Both the position numbers and the translations under genes were made by a program. The notes beneath the pieces are model-generated. The model had not been told where the DNA came from, searched no databases, and saw only the letters and a list, made by a program, of their open reading frames with translations. A stretch of DNA of 64,000 nucleotides from Pseudomonadota bacterium (GTDB taxonomy: Bacteria > Pseudomonadota > Gammaproteobacteria > Pseudomonadales > Pseudohongiellaceae). The first letter of the stretch is position 1, and the number at the start of each line of letters is the position of its first letter. The stretch is taken from positions 1 to 64,000 of the forward strand of contig JAQCBT010000001.1 in assembly GCA_027621405.1 (NCBI GenBank), read 5' to 3'. This document shows positions 28,590 to 37,182 of this stretch, piece by piece.

Positions 28590-29612
28590 TTACTGTTGAG
28601 GGATGGCTCTGGATTTGGCAGCGAGACGGTAGGAGCGGGGGGTCTGGCCTGCCCAGCGCTTGAATGCCCGATTGAATGAGCTTTGTTCCGAGAAACCAGT
28701 GAGAAAGGCGATGTCGCTAAGGGAGTGCTTGCTTTGAATGAGCAAGCGTTCTGCCAGCTCCCGGCGTGCGCCATCCACGAGTTCCTGATAGGAGAATCCT
28801 TGCGCCGACAGCTTTCGTTGCAGACTGCGACCACTCATGGCCAGCGCACTGGCTATATCACTGACGTTTGGAACCCCTTCACTCAAGGCATTGGCAATCT
28901 GGTTCTTGACTCGTTTGTCCAGCGCGTCCTCTTCTCCAATTTGACTGATCTCCGCTTCGAGTTGCGTCTCGAAATACTGAGTGATTCCTGCATCAGCGAG
29001 TTTATTCCGTGATTGCATGGACTCATCGGCGATCAACAGGGCATCGCGGTCGGTATTGAAATGTACGGGACAGCCGAAGAATGCCTCGTGATCTGTCTCT
29101 ATTTCAGGTCCCGGGTGCTTGAAGAATACGCCATTCAGCTTCACGGGTTGGATTGAGACTTCGCGACTCATGGTGAACATACTCGCCAGCGTGGCTTCGT
29201 TGGAGAGTCGGGTGCCCAGGTTTCGAACGCCATCGCGGTGAAGGTGAGCGAAAGCGCCATCATCGGTAGGTTCAATGGTATAGACGGAAACGCTGGTCAA
29301 GACACGCCAGTACCGTTCCGACCGGGTAAAGGATGCCCGCAGATTGGATGCGGTTTTCCAGGCCAGCCCAAAGACGCCGTAGTCGTCACAGCGCATGGAA
29401 TTACCTGCGCGGAGCGGGAGAGTGTGACCGGATTGCTCTGCTCTGGCGATGTTTTCCAGAAACCTGTAGTAGTCACTGTCATTTACCATGAGTGATGGAT
29501 CGACAGGTGCGTCTGGATCGATGCCCATTCCTGACAGCATCGCAGAGATGTCTATGGACTTCTCAGCAATACCTGCAACTTTATGCGCAAAAAGTGAGGT
29601 GATTTGTCCCAT
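28590..29612 (-). CDS. AraC family transcriptional regulator
   Basis: About 340 residues from the ATG at 29612 (MGQITSLFAHKV). A longer frame to 29723 runs into palindrome copy 5 and is not favoured. The N-terminal half resembles the arabinose-binding type domain of OruR/GbdR-like regulators. The C-terminal AraC helix-turn-helix pair is clear: VSDIASALAMSGRSLQRKLS and HSLSDIAFLTGFSEQSSF with FKRWAGQTPRSYR. It probably controls the NmrA-DUF4345-DUF1772-hydrolase genes that follow on the same strand; this is inferred from position. Confidence 0.9.
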   Translation of the reverse strand: MGQITSLFAHKVAGIAEKSIDISAMLSGMGIDPDAPVDPSLMVNDSDYYRFLENIARAEQSGHTLPLRAGNSMRCDDYGVFGLAWKTASNLRASFTRSERYWRVLTSVSVYTIEPTDDGAFAHLHRDGVRNLGTRLSNEATLASMFTMSREVSIQPVKLNGVFFKHPGPEIETDHEAFFGCPVHFNTDRDALLIADESMQSRNKLADAGITQYFETQLEAEISQIGEEDALDKRVKNQIANALSEGVPNVSDIASALAMSGRSLQRKLSAQGFSYQELVDGARRELAERLLIQSKHSLSDIAFLTGFSEQSSFNRAFKRWAGQTPRSYRLAAKSRAIPQQ

Positions 29613-29670
29613 CCGTAAATTAAAACTTAGTAGACAGATGCGGTAAAGATCATCAGGCGGGTAAATGGGA

Positions 29671-29713
29671 AATAGGGGCAGATTTATCTCGAAAAATAGA
29701 TCCGCCCTTGGTT
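29671..29713. repeat. REP-like palindrome, family A copy 5 (degenerate)
   Basis: The left part (AATAGGGGCAGATTTAT) matches the family core, while the right part (near AATAGATCCGCCC) has diverged. It lies between the TonB receptor stop and the AraC start. Confidence 0.65.
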
Positions 29714-29747
29714 CTCCATTCAAAAAAATGCTGTCTGGTGTCCTATG

Positions 29748-31928
29748 CTATAAACCGAAGCGCAGGCTAAGTTCATAAGAGCGTGGATCACCGAAGATCC
29801 ACTGCATGGGGACGTAGGGCGCCAACACATAGTCTTCCTCATCGGTAAGGTTACGGACACGCAGAGTAACAGTCATATCATCACCTGCGGCCCAGTTCAG
29901 GCTGGCATCGAATACCGTGTATTCCGGCATCTCTTCGGTATTGGCATCGTCGGCAAAGCGGGAATCCACATAACGAAACCCACCGCCGATTTGAAGTGAG
30001 GGGGAGATGGCATAGTTCAACCACAGGTTGGTCGTTTGTTCCGGTACATTGCGCGGCCTATTGCCGGCCAGCGATACCCCGCCGGAATAGAATTCATCGA
30101 ACTCCGCATTGATGGAGGCGAAATTGAAATCCACACTGAGTTGGTCTGTCGGATTCAGCCTCAAGGTGGCTTCGATGCCATCAGAACCCTGTTGTCCTAT
30201 CTGCTCCGAAATGGCGCTTCCGGGAAGTCGGGTTACCATGTCTTCCTTTTTCATGTTGAAGTAAGCCAGCGTATACTCGGCTCGTCCCTGGAGAAATTGT
30301 TGTTTCACGCCAAGTTCCCACTGTTCGCCAGTGGTCAGGTCCCAATCCTTATTGCCCGCACTGATGGAAACAGGCGAAGTTACTGGATCCGCTGCGGTGC
30401 TGGCCTGGGCGTAAAAGCTCAGGGAATCGACGGGCTGGTACACCAATCCGACACGCCAGGTAATCTCATCAAAGCCGGTAGTGAAGGCCGCGGCGGGACT
30501 GGTGCCAATAGCCAGGTCATAACGGTCATAATCAATATCGTCATACCGCAGACCCAGGACCAGATTGATTGTGTCACTTAATTCCAGCATGTCGTCTGCA
30601 AAGATTGCCCACTGTTTGGTATCGGTCTGGTAGTCAAGAACAGTTGGAATCGTGGCGATTGGCAGGGAACCGGCAGTGAAACCAAATACCGGAACGCTGT
30701 CGCCAACACCAAACCCTCCAGTGGAAAAATTGTTCAGGTAATTGAGATCGATCTGGTTCGCTTCGAAACCAACGCTAAAGTTGTTGGACAGGCCGTTTAT
30801 TTCAGACTCAATCAGGAAGTCGGAACGGGTGCCCAGTTGTTCTTCGTCGTGAATAATACCCAGGTAAAAGGCGCGATCAATCAGGCCTGTAGTCGTGTTA
30901 TAGGCGTACTCTTCAAGATTTTGCCATTCCCGCATGACGTCGAGAAAGTAAGTATCGTTGCGGAAAGTGACATTTGAAGAAAGCTGCCACTCGGTGTGTG
31001 CCCGATACCATTTGTCTTCATACTTCACCCGGGCGTCGCCGAAGTTGTAATTATTTTTCCTGTGGTCATGACTGGCGGATCCATTGATCAGGGGAGTCCC
31101 CCAATAAGGCGCAGCATCGATGTCGGCATAATCAACACTGAAGCGCATGCTGAAGTCCTGGTTGGGCTCATAAAGCAGGGAACCGGCAACAACAACGCGG
31201 TTTTCCTCAGCGCGGTCTACGAAACCCTCTTCTTCCTGCACTGAGCCGTCCAGGCGATAGGCCCAGTCTTCCGACAAATCGGCACCGCCGCCGACTGCAA
31301 TGCGCCGCATGCCGAAGCTACCTGCAGCAACCATAGCCTCGAAGTCTGGTTCCCCAGGCATGGGTTTCTTGGGTACGTAATTGATTGTGGTGCCTATGGC
31401 GCCAACGCCATTAATCACCGAGCCGGCTCCGCGCAATACCTCGACCCGGTCAAGGGTCCAGGTATCAGCCGGAAAGGAAACAGTGCCTGCAACAATATAC
31501 AGGCGCGTACCGTCATAGGTGTAAATGGTGGAGTCATGGCCATTGAAGCCCCGGGACGAGATAGAGGTACCGCCGTTACCCGGACTGGCGCTGGAGGAGA
31601 CGCCAGCGCTGCGGGTTACCGCTTCCAGAGTGCCGTAATCGCCCTTCGTCGCCAGTTCCTGCTGGCTAATGATGTCCACACTGGCCGGTAATTCAAAGGC
31701 AGACAGGCCCAGGCGGCTCCCTGCTTCATTCACCCCCCCGAGCCGTATCGCCCCGACTCCCCCCTGACCGCGCACGACTATTTCTTCGATGGTCTGGGCA
31801 TTCAGCACGGTACTCATCCCCATGACTAGCAGGCTGGTGAGCCTTGCCACAGATCTTCTGCATGCCAAAGGCTTTACGCAAGGATCGGAAGTGCGGGGAA
31901 CCAGGGTCATACGATGGTTGATCAGCAT
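29748..31928 (-). CDS. TonB-dependent siderophore receptor
   Basis: About 726 residues. A signal peptide ends near VLNAQ. The plug domain contains ELPASVDIISQQELATK, SISSRGFNGHD, YDGTRLY and DRVEVLRGAGSVINGVGAIGTT, the typical TonB siderophore-receptor pattern. The beta-barrel follows, ending in DPRSYELSLRFGL with a C-terminal aromatic signature. The ATG at 31928 is chosen because GGAGAG lies 10 nt upstream. The divergent PepSY gene at 32143 is a typical companion for ferric-siderophore handling. No clear Fur box is seen in the shared 214-bp promoter region. Confidence 0.92.
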   Translation of the reverse strand: MLINHRMTLVPRTSDPCVKPLACRRSVARLTSLLVMGMSTVLNAQTIEEIVVRGQGGVGAIRLGGVNEAGSRLGLSAFELPASVDIISQQELATKGDYGTLEAVTRSAGVSSSASPGNGGTSISSRGFNGHDSTIYTYDGTRLYIVAGTVSFPADTWTLDRVEVLRGAGSVINGVGAIGTTINYVPKKPMPGEPDFEAMVAAGSFGMRRIAVGGGADLSEDWAYRLDGSVQEEEGFVDRAEENRVVVAGSLLYEPNQDFSMRFSVDYADIDAAPYWGTPLINGSASHDHRKNNYNFGDARVKYEDKWYRAHTEWQLSSNVTFRNDTYFLDVMREWQNLEEYAYNTTTGLIDRAFYLGIIHDEEQLGTRSDFLIESEINGLSNNFSVGFEANQIDLNYLNNFSTGGFGVGDSVPVFGFTAGSLPIATIPTVLDYQTDTKQWAIFADDMLELSDTINLVLGLRYDDIDYDRYDLAIGTSPAAAFTTGFDEITWRVGLVYQPVDSLSFYAQASTAADPVTSPVSISAGNKDWDLTTGEQWELGVKQQFLQGRAEYTLAYFNMKKEDMVTRLPGSAISEQIGQQGSDGIEATLRLNPTDQLSVDFNFASINAEFDEFYSGGVSLAGNRPRNVPEQTTNLWLNYAISPSLQIGGGFRYVDSRFADDANTEEMPEYTVFDASLNWAAGDDMTVTLRVRNLTDEEDYVLAPYVPMQWIFGDPRSYELSLRFGL

Positions 31929-32142
31929 AGCGGGATATCTCTCCATGGCTTCGCGTTGCCGCTATTAAAAACTGCTGGCATTCTAATGAATGATTGGCCT
32001 TGTCCGGCAGTTAATTACATTGGCTTAACGTTTTATAACGTGCCGAGACGCGCTTTTAGGGGAAACTTCCGGATAATGTGGTATTGGTTCGCAAACTCTA
32101 CAGGCGCCAATTTATCTGCTGTCGGGCACGATTGAAAAAATT

Positions 32143-33648
32143 ATGAAGATCAAGACCTTACTTTTTACTGTTCATCGTTGGTTGGGCATCGTCATGTGCC
32201 TTTTCTTTGCCCTGTGGTTCGCCAGTGGCATCGTAATGATGTACGTGGAATATCCGGAACTGACTCATGCAGAGGAGTTGGAAAACCTGCCTGAACTGGA
32301 TCTTGCGGCGGTTCGGCTAAGTCCGGCCCAGGCCCTTGCCGGTGCAGGAGCAATTGAACTCGTGCGATCGGTTTCATTGCAGTCCGTCTTGGGAAAGCCC
32401 GCCTACCTGTTTCAGATGGATAGGGGGGGATTGCTCACTGTATTCGCCGATAGCGGCGATGTTCTTGACAGTCTTAGCACGCAGTCGGCGCTCGCCGCAG
32501 CCCGCCTGTCCGGGTTCTCAGATAGTGATTCTGAGCCTGAATATCGTGAGTTGATGCAGATCGATCAATGGACGGTGTCAGAATCTCTGGGGCCAATGCG
32601 GCCTCTTCACCGGGTGGCACTGAACGATGCCGAAGGTACTGAATTGTATATCTCAGACCGTACCGGGCTGGTGGTGCGGGATACCAATCGTCGGGAACGT
32701 TTCTGGAATTGGCTTGGCTCTACCGTGCATTGGATCTATCCGGTGCAACTTCGCCAGTACCGCAATGTGTGGGTCCAAACTATTATCTATATTTCCCTGT
32801 TGGGCCTGGTTTCCATTGCCACCGGCGCCATTATTGGCGTTCTTCGACTACGTATCCGAAATCCATTTCGCGGTAAGTACTATACGCCCTATACAGGCAT
32901 GATGAAGTGGCATCATGTGCTGGGGCTGGTCACAGTAATCTTTGTATTTACCTTTACCTTGAGCGGTCTGATGTCAATGGGACCTTGGGGGATATTTGAT
33001 TCACACACATCGGCACAACCGCAAATCGAGCGTTATACAGGCCAGGATTTCATGCGGCTTAACTCATTGCCTGCAACCACGATCATGGCGCAAGAGGAGC
33101 AGTTCCCCGTAGAGATAAAGAAAGTGTCTTGGCATTACATCAACGGGGAAGCCTACCTCGTTGCTGTGAATAATGCTGGAGATCAGCAAGTTTGGTTTGG
33201 CAGTGATGAGGAAGCTAGTTCGCCGCGCCTGCTTGGGCATATCATGGCATCCATTCCACGACTACTCCCCGAATCGAAAGTACTGTCCATCGAGCTGCTG
33301 AGTGAATACGATGATTATTACTATGCTCGCCATAATGCGCATCGGCCATTACCAGTGTATCGTGCGCGCTTTGATGACGAGGAAAATACCTGGTATCACA
33401 TTGACCAGGATACCGGGGAGCCGCTAACCCGGGTTACCAATGCGACGCGACTGGAACGATGGTTGTTCAATGGTTTGCATAGCCTCGATTTTCAGCTGCT
33501 GTGGCGTCAACGTCCATTGTGGGATGTGGTTGTTATCATGCTGAGCATGCTTGGCCTGGTGTTTTCAATTACTTCTGTAGTGATTGCCTGGCGTTACATC
33601 CGGGGCAAGAAGTACACCGCCGGGGCATTGGCAGTAAGCGGTGAATGA
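32143..33648 (+). CDS. PepSY-associated membrane protein
   Basis: A 501-residue inner-membrane protein beginning with the PepSY_TM signature TVHRWLGIVMCLFFALWFASG. Additional helices lie around 206-230 (LLGLVSIATGAIIGVL), 258-285 and 455-485. Periplasmic PepSY-like segments lie between. The MMKWHHVLGLV motif gives further conserved His residues that could bind haem or metal. Proteins of this group often act as, or support, ferric-siderophore reductases next to TonB receptors. It is divergent from such a receptor. No FAD/NAD domain is present, so reduction would rely on partners. Confidence 0.88.
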   Translation: MKIKTLLFTVHRWLGIVMCLFFALWFASGIVMMYVEYPELTHAEELENLPELDLAAVRLSPAQALAGAGAIELVRSVSLQSVLGKPAYLFQMDRGGLLTVFADSGDVLDSLSTQSALAAARLSGFSDSDSEPEYRELMQIDQWTVSESLGPMRPLHRVALNDAEGTELYISDRTGLVVRDTNRRERFWNWLGSTVHWIYPVQLRQYRNVWVQTIIYISLLGLVSIATGAIIGVLRLRIRNPFRGKYYTPYTGMMKWHHVLGLVTVIFVFTFTLSGLMSMGPWGIFDSHTSAQPQIERYTGQDFMRLNSLPATTIMAQEEQFPVEIKKVSWHYINGEAYLVAVNNAGDQQVWFGSDEEASSPRLLGHIMASIPRLLPESKVLSIELLSEYDDYYYARHNAHRPLPVYRARFDDEENTWYHIDQDTGEPLTRVTNATRLERWLFNGLHSLDFQLLWRQRPLWDVVVIMLSMLGLVFSITSVVIAWRYIRGKKYTAGALAVSGE

Positions 33649-34032
33649 TCAAGCCATGCCAGCCACTTTGATTCTATAGATAGACTGGATCAAGGTAGAT
33701 TGAGCATCGAATGACGTAGAGTGCCTGGGGAATGGTAGCCCAGGGAAGTCGAGCCTTAGAGCACAGATATGCTCGCAATGAGGAACTAAACCCAAGGGGG
33801 CGATACTGGTTATATCGCAGTCATCAAAGGAAATAATGCAATGGCCGAGATGAGAATGCGTTAGCGTTCATGCCTACAACACAATAATTTTCAATCGCCA
33901 AGAGATCTACTCTGCACTTTGAAAAAGTGTTGCAAGCCTTGAATTGGGGCGAGTCCTGAATGATTCTAATCGTTATGACTAATAACAAATCAATTTACAT
34001 GCCCGCCCACTACTTGGGTAGTAACTTGATTG
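33649..34032. other. Gene-free interval, nothing clear
   Basis: About 385 bp between two convergent genes. No coding frame, strong terminator or tRNA. A stretch near 33960-33985 loosely resembles half of a Fur box but is in the wrong place for a promoter. Confidence 0.35.
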
Positions 34033-34923
34033 TCAGGAAATAGAATCGCATCTATTTACGAGTCGCGTAAAAGCCCGGTCGCAGATCCAGGCATTTCCAG
34101 AGGAATCGAGATGGGCATTCTCAGGAAGTTCAATGATCGCGCAAGATTGTTCTTGCCTCTGGTAACCTCTTTCACAGCGCCATTCGTTGCCGTCATCATT
34201 TAGAAATGCGTTCTCGGGAATGCTGATTTCAATGCACCCTTGGAGTGATTTGAGATAGCCTCGATTGCAATTCCAGCTCAGCCCACGGCGATCCAGAAAT
34301 GCATTTTGCGGTATGCTAAGGGCCATGCAGGAACCCTCAGATTCCTGGTATCCTCTGAGGCACTCCCAACCATCGCCATGTGAATATCCGGTCGCATAGG
34401 CATTTTCAGGAACAATAACCTTGATGCAGGAGTCAGCACTGGCTCTGAAGCCTTGCTCGCACTCCCATCCATCACCATAATTGGACCCGGTCAACACGGC
34501 GTTCACCGGCAAATTAATTTTTAAACACCCGGCTTCGGACTGGCGCTGTACCCGCCGATCTGGTTTATACCCTCTTTCACAGGCCCAACCTTGTCCGTAC
34601 TGCGCCTCAATCAGGTAGGCATTGGGGGGAACAACAACCTCTCTGCAGGAACTCCTGCTTTTTATATATCCGCGGTGACATTTCCAGGAAGAGCCATAGG
34701 CATCCAGATAGGCGTTGTCGGGCACTGTAACGGGTACGCATTGGTTGCTGCTCTTCACGTAGCCTCGTATGCAATCCCAGCCACGGCCATATTCGCGATT
34801 GAAAGAATAAGCAGGCGAGATCTCAGATTCTGCCCCTTGTGCACTTGCATTGATTGGGTAAGTCAAAAAGCAGGCAACAAGCAGTATGCTGATGGATGGA
34901 GTGTTCTTAATATAGGTAATCAT
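34033..34923 (-). CDS. Secreted protein of eight Cys-containing tandem modules
   Basis: About 296 residues from the ATG at 34923 (MITYIKNTP). A signal peptide ends near NASA. The rest is eight modules of about 31-38 residues with the pattern W-x-C-x-R/Q-G-Y/F, then a Cys about 6-15 residues later, then a hydrophobic strand and P-x-N-A. Examples are GWECLRGYQESEGSC and VPENAYATG. The last module is cut after its second Cys. Each module has two Cys, probably one disulfide, in the oxidising periplasm or outside. I do not recognise a named domain. It is a single gene. Adhesion, binding or matrix roles are possible but not shown. Confidence 0.8.
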   Translation of the reverse strand: MITYIKNTPSISILLVACFLTYPINASAQGAESEISPAYSFNREYGRGWDCIRGYVKSSNQCVPVTVPDNAYLDAYGSSWKCHRGYIKSRSSCREVVVPPNAYLIEAQYGQGWACERGYKPDRRVQRQSEAGCLKINLPVNAVLTGSNYGDGWECEQGFRASADSCIKVIVPENAYATGYSHGDGWECLRGYQESEGSCMALSIPQNAFLDRRGLSWNCNRGYLKSLQGCIEISIPENAFLNDDGNEWRCERGYQRQEQSCAIIELPENAHLDSSGNAWICDRAFTRLVNRCDSIS

Positions 34924-35615
34924 TGTAGTGTCCAAGAAGTAGCACAATTGGGATTCAAGCTGAGATAGAAGCTGAAACGGAAATCTGTTGAGATTTGTGA
35001 TTCGCCCAAATTTTTCCGTTTGAGCGCAGTATTGTGGCCTGGTGAAGCGTGCCTTTATTTATATAGGAGCCAGGTTCATGGCCAACTTGCAGGTCGTGTA
35101 TGTCGGTTTGCCTGAAAAGTTGATCAAATAGCCTGGTACGATTGCGCGGACTAGTGGTAGCCGGAGAGCGGTGCGTCGTTCTGTTGGAGTGGAATGGGAA
35201 AAATGCGAGAAAGAGCTCTAGCCAGTCAGGCAGAGTTACGGACTGTAACATTAATAAGCAGGCCTTGATACTTAATTTGGATAAATTGCAGTGCAGAGGG
35301 GAATGCTGGAACTTGAATACGCAGAATAAGCTGATCCAGGAAGCCTGGAGCCGTCACTTTCATTGAATTAAACTGAAATAATTGATCTAAAGGTTAAAAA
35401 ACCTGCTATTGAAGTGCGCAGGTGATACCATGGACTACGACAGGTGCAATTGAATGTCCCTTTTGGTTGGTCATCGCTTAACAGCGACATACTCCCTTAT
35501 GTGCTAAGGGATAAGTTTCTCCCGGTTCATCTCTAAACTCGTAATCTGGTAGCTGTGTTGGCGGGTTCTTATTAACTTGGTCGCGTAACAGGCGCCAAAC
35601 TCAAGGTTAAACATA
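34924..35615. other. Long interval with weak open frames only
   Basis: About 690 bp. A 98-codon minus frame (34955-35251) and a 74-codon plus frame (35142-35366) overlap each other and lack clear ribosome sites; neither resembles a known family. The minus frame contains a plausible-looking tail (GHEPGSYINKGTLHQA), so a decayed gene is possible. The last 200 bp are probably the promoter and long leader of the cold-shock-like gene. Confidence 0.4.
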
Positions 35616-35843
35616 ATGCAGATTAAGCCAAATATTCAGACGGTATTTGTTGGTACCGTTTCCTGGTTCGACGCCGAAAAAGGTGTAGGTTTTATTCAGC
35701 GACGATCTGCACCGGATATTTACGCGCGAATTCGCGAAGTTGTCGGGGCGGGATTCACTACCTTGGCTATAGGGCAGAAAGTTGAGTTCACAATTTCGAG
35801 GACAGCCTATGGGCTTGAGGCGAGGAATATCGTCCCATGCTAG
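35616..35843 (+). CDS. Divergent cold-shock-domain protein
   Basis: A 75-residue protein. GTVSWFDAEKGVGFIQ matches the cold-shock fold start and RNP1, and GAGFTTLAIGQKVEFTI matches the second half. The usual RNP2 segment (VFVH) is replaced by IYAR, and the gap between the halves has lost its acidic run. The nucleic-acid-binding face is therefore altered. AAGG lies about 9 nt upstream of the ATG. The gene is single. Nucleic-acid binding, if kept, may have different specificity. Confidence 0.8.
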   Translation: MQIKPNIQTVFVGTVSWFDAEKGVGFIQRRSAPDIYARIREVVGAGFTTLAIGQKVEFTISRTAYGLEARNIVPC

Positions 35844-36172
35844 AAGCTTCCTAAGCCGATCCAATTTTGGGAGTGGATGCCGACCATACGCCTAAAGCGC
35901 GTTAAAGCCACCCGTAGATGCATCCAGAAAATGAAACAGGGCAGTTTGCTATTGCGAGTGCCTTGTTTCGCATAACAATCCGCTCTCACTTTCAAAATGC
36001 CGCTAGCAACTCAAAGCTGGATGAAAACAGGAGCCAACAGGGTTCTGTTGAGCTTCGCCACCTTCATCGTAATTCGCCAGAGTTTGTAATCTCTTGCACT
36101 GAGCATAATCAGCCTGACATATTCAATTCCCAATCGCCCAATCCGGGTAACTGAAGGATTAAACCCAACCCT
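35844..36172. other. Gene-free interval, nothing clear
   Basis: About 330 bp. A 78-codon plus frame (35918-36154) has no recognisable features. Presumably holds the promoter of the transglutaminase-like gene. Confidence 0.35.
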
Positions 36173-36991
36173 ATGCGCATTCGACTTGGTTACGATATGA
36201 CCTATCATTGTTCTCAGCCAACTCCCGTAATTGCTACGCTCCATGTCCACTCAAGTCGGGCAGCAGATCTTGAGTCGCCGGACTATGCGTATACCGATCC
36301 TGAACTACCACTCACTGGCTATACTGATATGTTCGGTAACTGGGTCACTCGATTGGTGCTTCCTGAAGGCGAAACCCGATTGTTCACGAATGCCCTGATC
36401 GAAGATTCCGGTCAGCTGGACAACATTGCTCCGCAGGCAAGCCAGTTCGCTGTAGAAAATTTGCATGAAAATGTGCTGGTCTATCTCCTGGGCAGTCGAT
36501 ACTGTGAGACTGATGTCTTGATGGGTGAAGCGTGGCGCCTGTTCTCTACTGCGCCATTTGGTTGGCAACGTGTTCAGGCTGTCTGTGAATTTGTTCATCA
36601 GCACCTTACATTCGGCTATGAGTTTGCACGATCGACCAAGACAGCAGCGGAAGCCTATCGGGAAAAAGTGGGGGTGTGCCGCGATTTTACTCACCTGGCT
36701 ATCACGCTGTGCAGATGTTTGAACATACCAGCACGCTATTGCACCGGGTACATAAGCGACCTCTATGGAGAGGAGCCTGACGGGGAAATGGATTTCGCCG
36801 CCTGGTTTGAAGCCTATCTGGAGGGTGGTTGGTATGTGTTTGACCCGCGTAACAATCAGCACAAAGCAGGGCGGATTCTGATGGCCCGTGGCCGAGATGC
36901 GGCGGATGTGGCCATCGTTAATTCTTTCGGGAATGCAGAGTTGAGAAAGTTTAGTGTCACCGCTGAAGAAATTAAGTCCCCGAAAGGATAA
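36173..36991 (+). CDS. Transglutaminase-like superfamily protein
   Basis: A 272-residue cytoplasmic-type protein (no signal peptide). The N-terminal beta region and the core are of the bacterial transglutaminase-like type. The nucleophile Cys lies in GVCRDFTHLAI, followed by CLNIPARYCTGYI. The segment that commonly reads DFHAWFEAYL or DFSAWFEAYL is here DFAAWFEAYL, and the usual FDARHN is FDPRNN. The His of the Cys-His-Asp triad is thus not evident at either expected place. The C-terminal ILMARGRDAADVAIVNSFG is well conserved. It may be an altered or inactive enzyme. It is a single gene. Confidence 0.85.
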   Translation: MRIRLGYDMTYHCSQPTPVIATLHVHSSRAADLESPDYAYTDPELPLTGYTDMFGNWVTRLVLPEGETRLFTNALIEDSGQLDNIAPQASQFAVENLHENVLVYLLGSRYCETDVLMGEAWRLFSTAPFGWQRVQAVCEFVHQHLTFGYEFARSTKTAAEAYREKVGVCRDFTHLAITLCRCLNIPARYCTGYISDLYGEEPDGEMDFAAWFEAYLEGGWYVFDPRNNQHKAGRILMARGRDAADVAIVNSFGNAELRKFSVTAEEIKSPKG

Positions 36992-37182
36992 TCCGGAAGT
37001 TGCCAATCGCTCAAGAAGTTCAGAATAGCTGAATATCCCATTGCCAGGTACTGACAAGAGATACCCTTGGGCATCGAAGTGGCTTGCCCTCCAGCACCGC
37101 ATTCGATTCAGTCAGGCAACAGGTGCTAGTGCGTAACTGAGTATGCCAAGAAGTGAGTACTGATTGGTAAACTATAACCGAG

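Noticed and set aside
33955-33985. A Fur-box-like sequence (AATGATTCTAATCGTTATG)
   Set aside because: It lies downstream of the PepSY gene between convergent genes, not at a promoter, and fits the consensus only partly.
34955-35366. Open frames of 98 (minus) and 74 (plus) codons
   Set aside because: Overlapping, without ribosome sites or known relatives; kept only as a comment on the interval.
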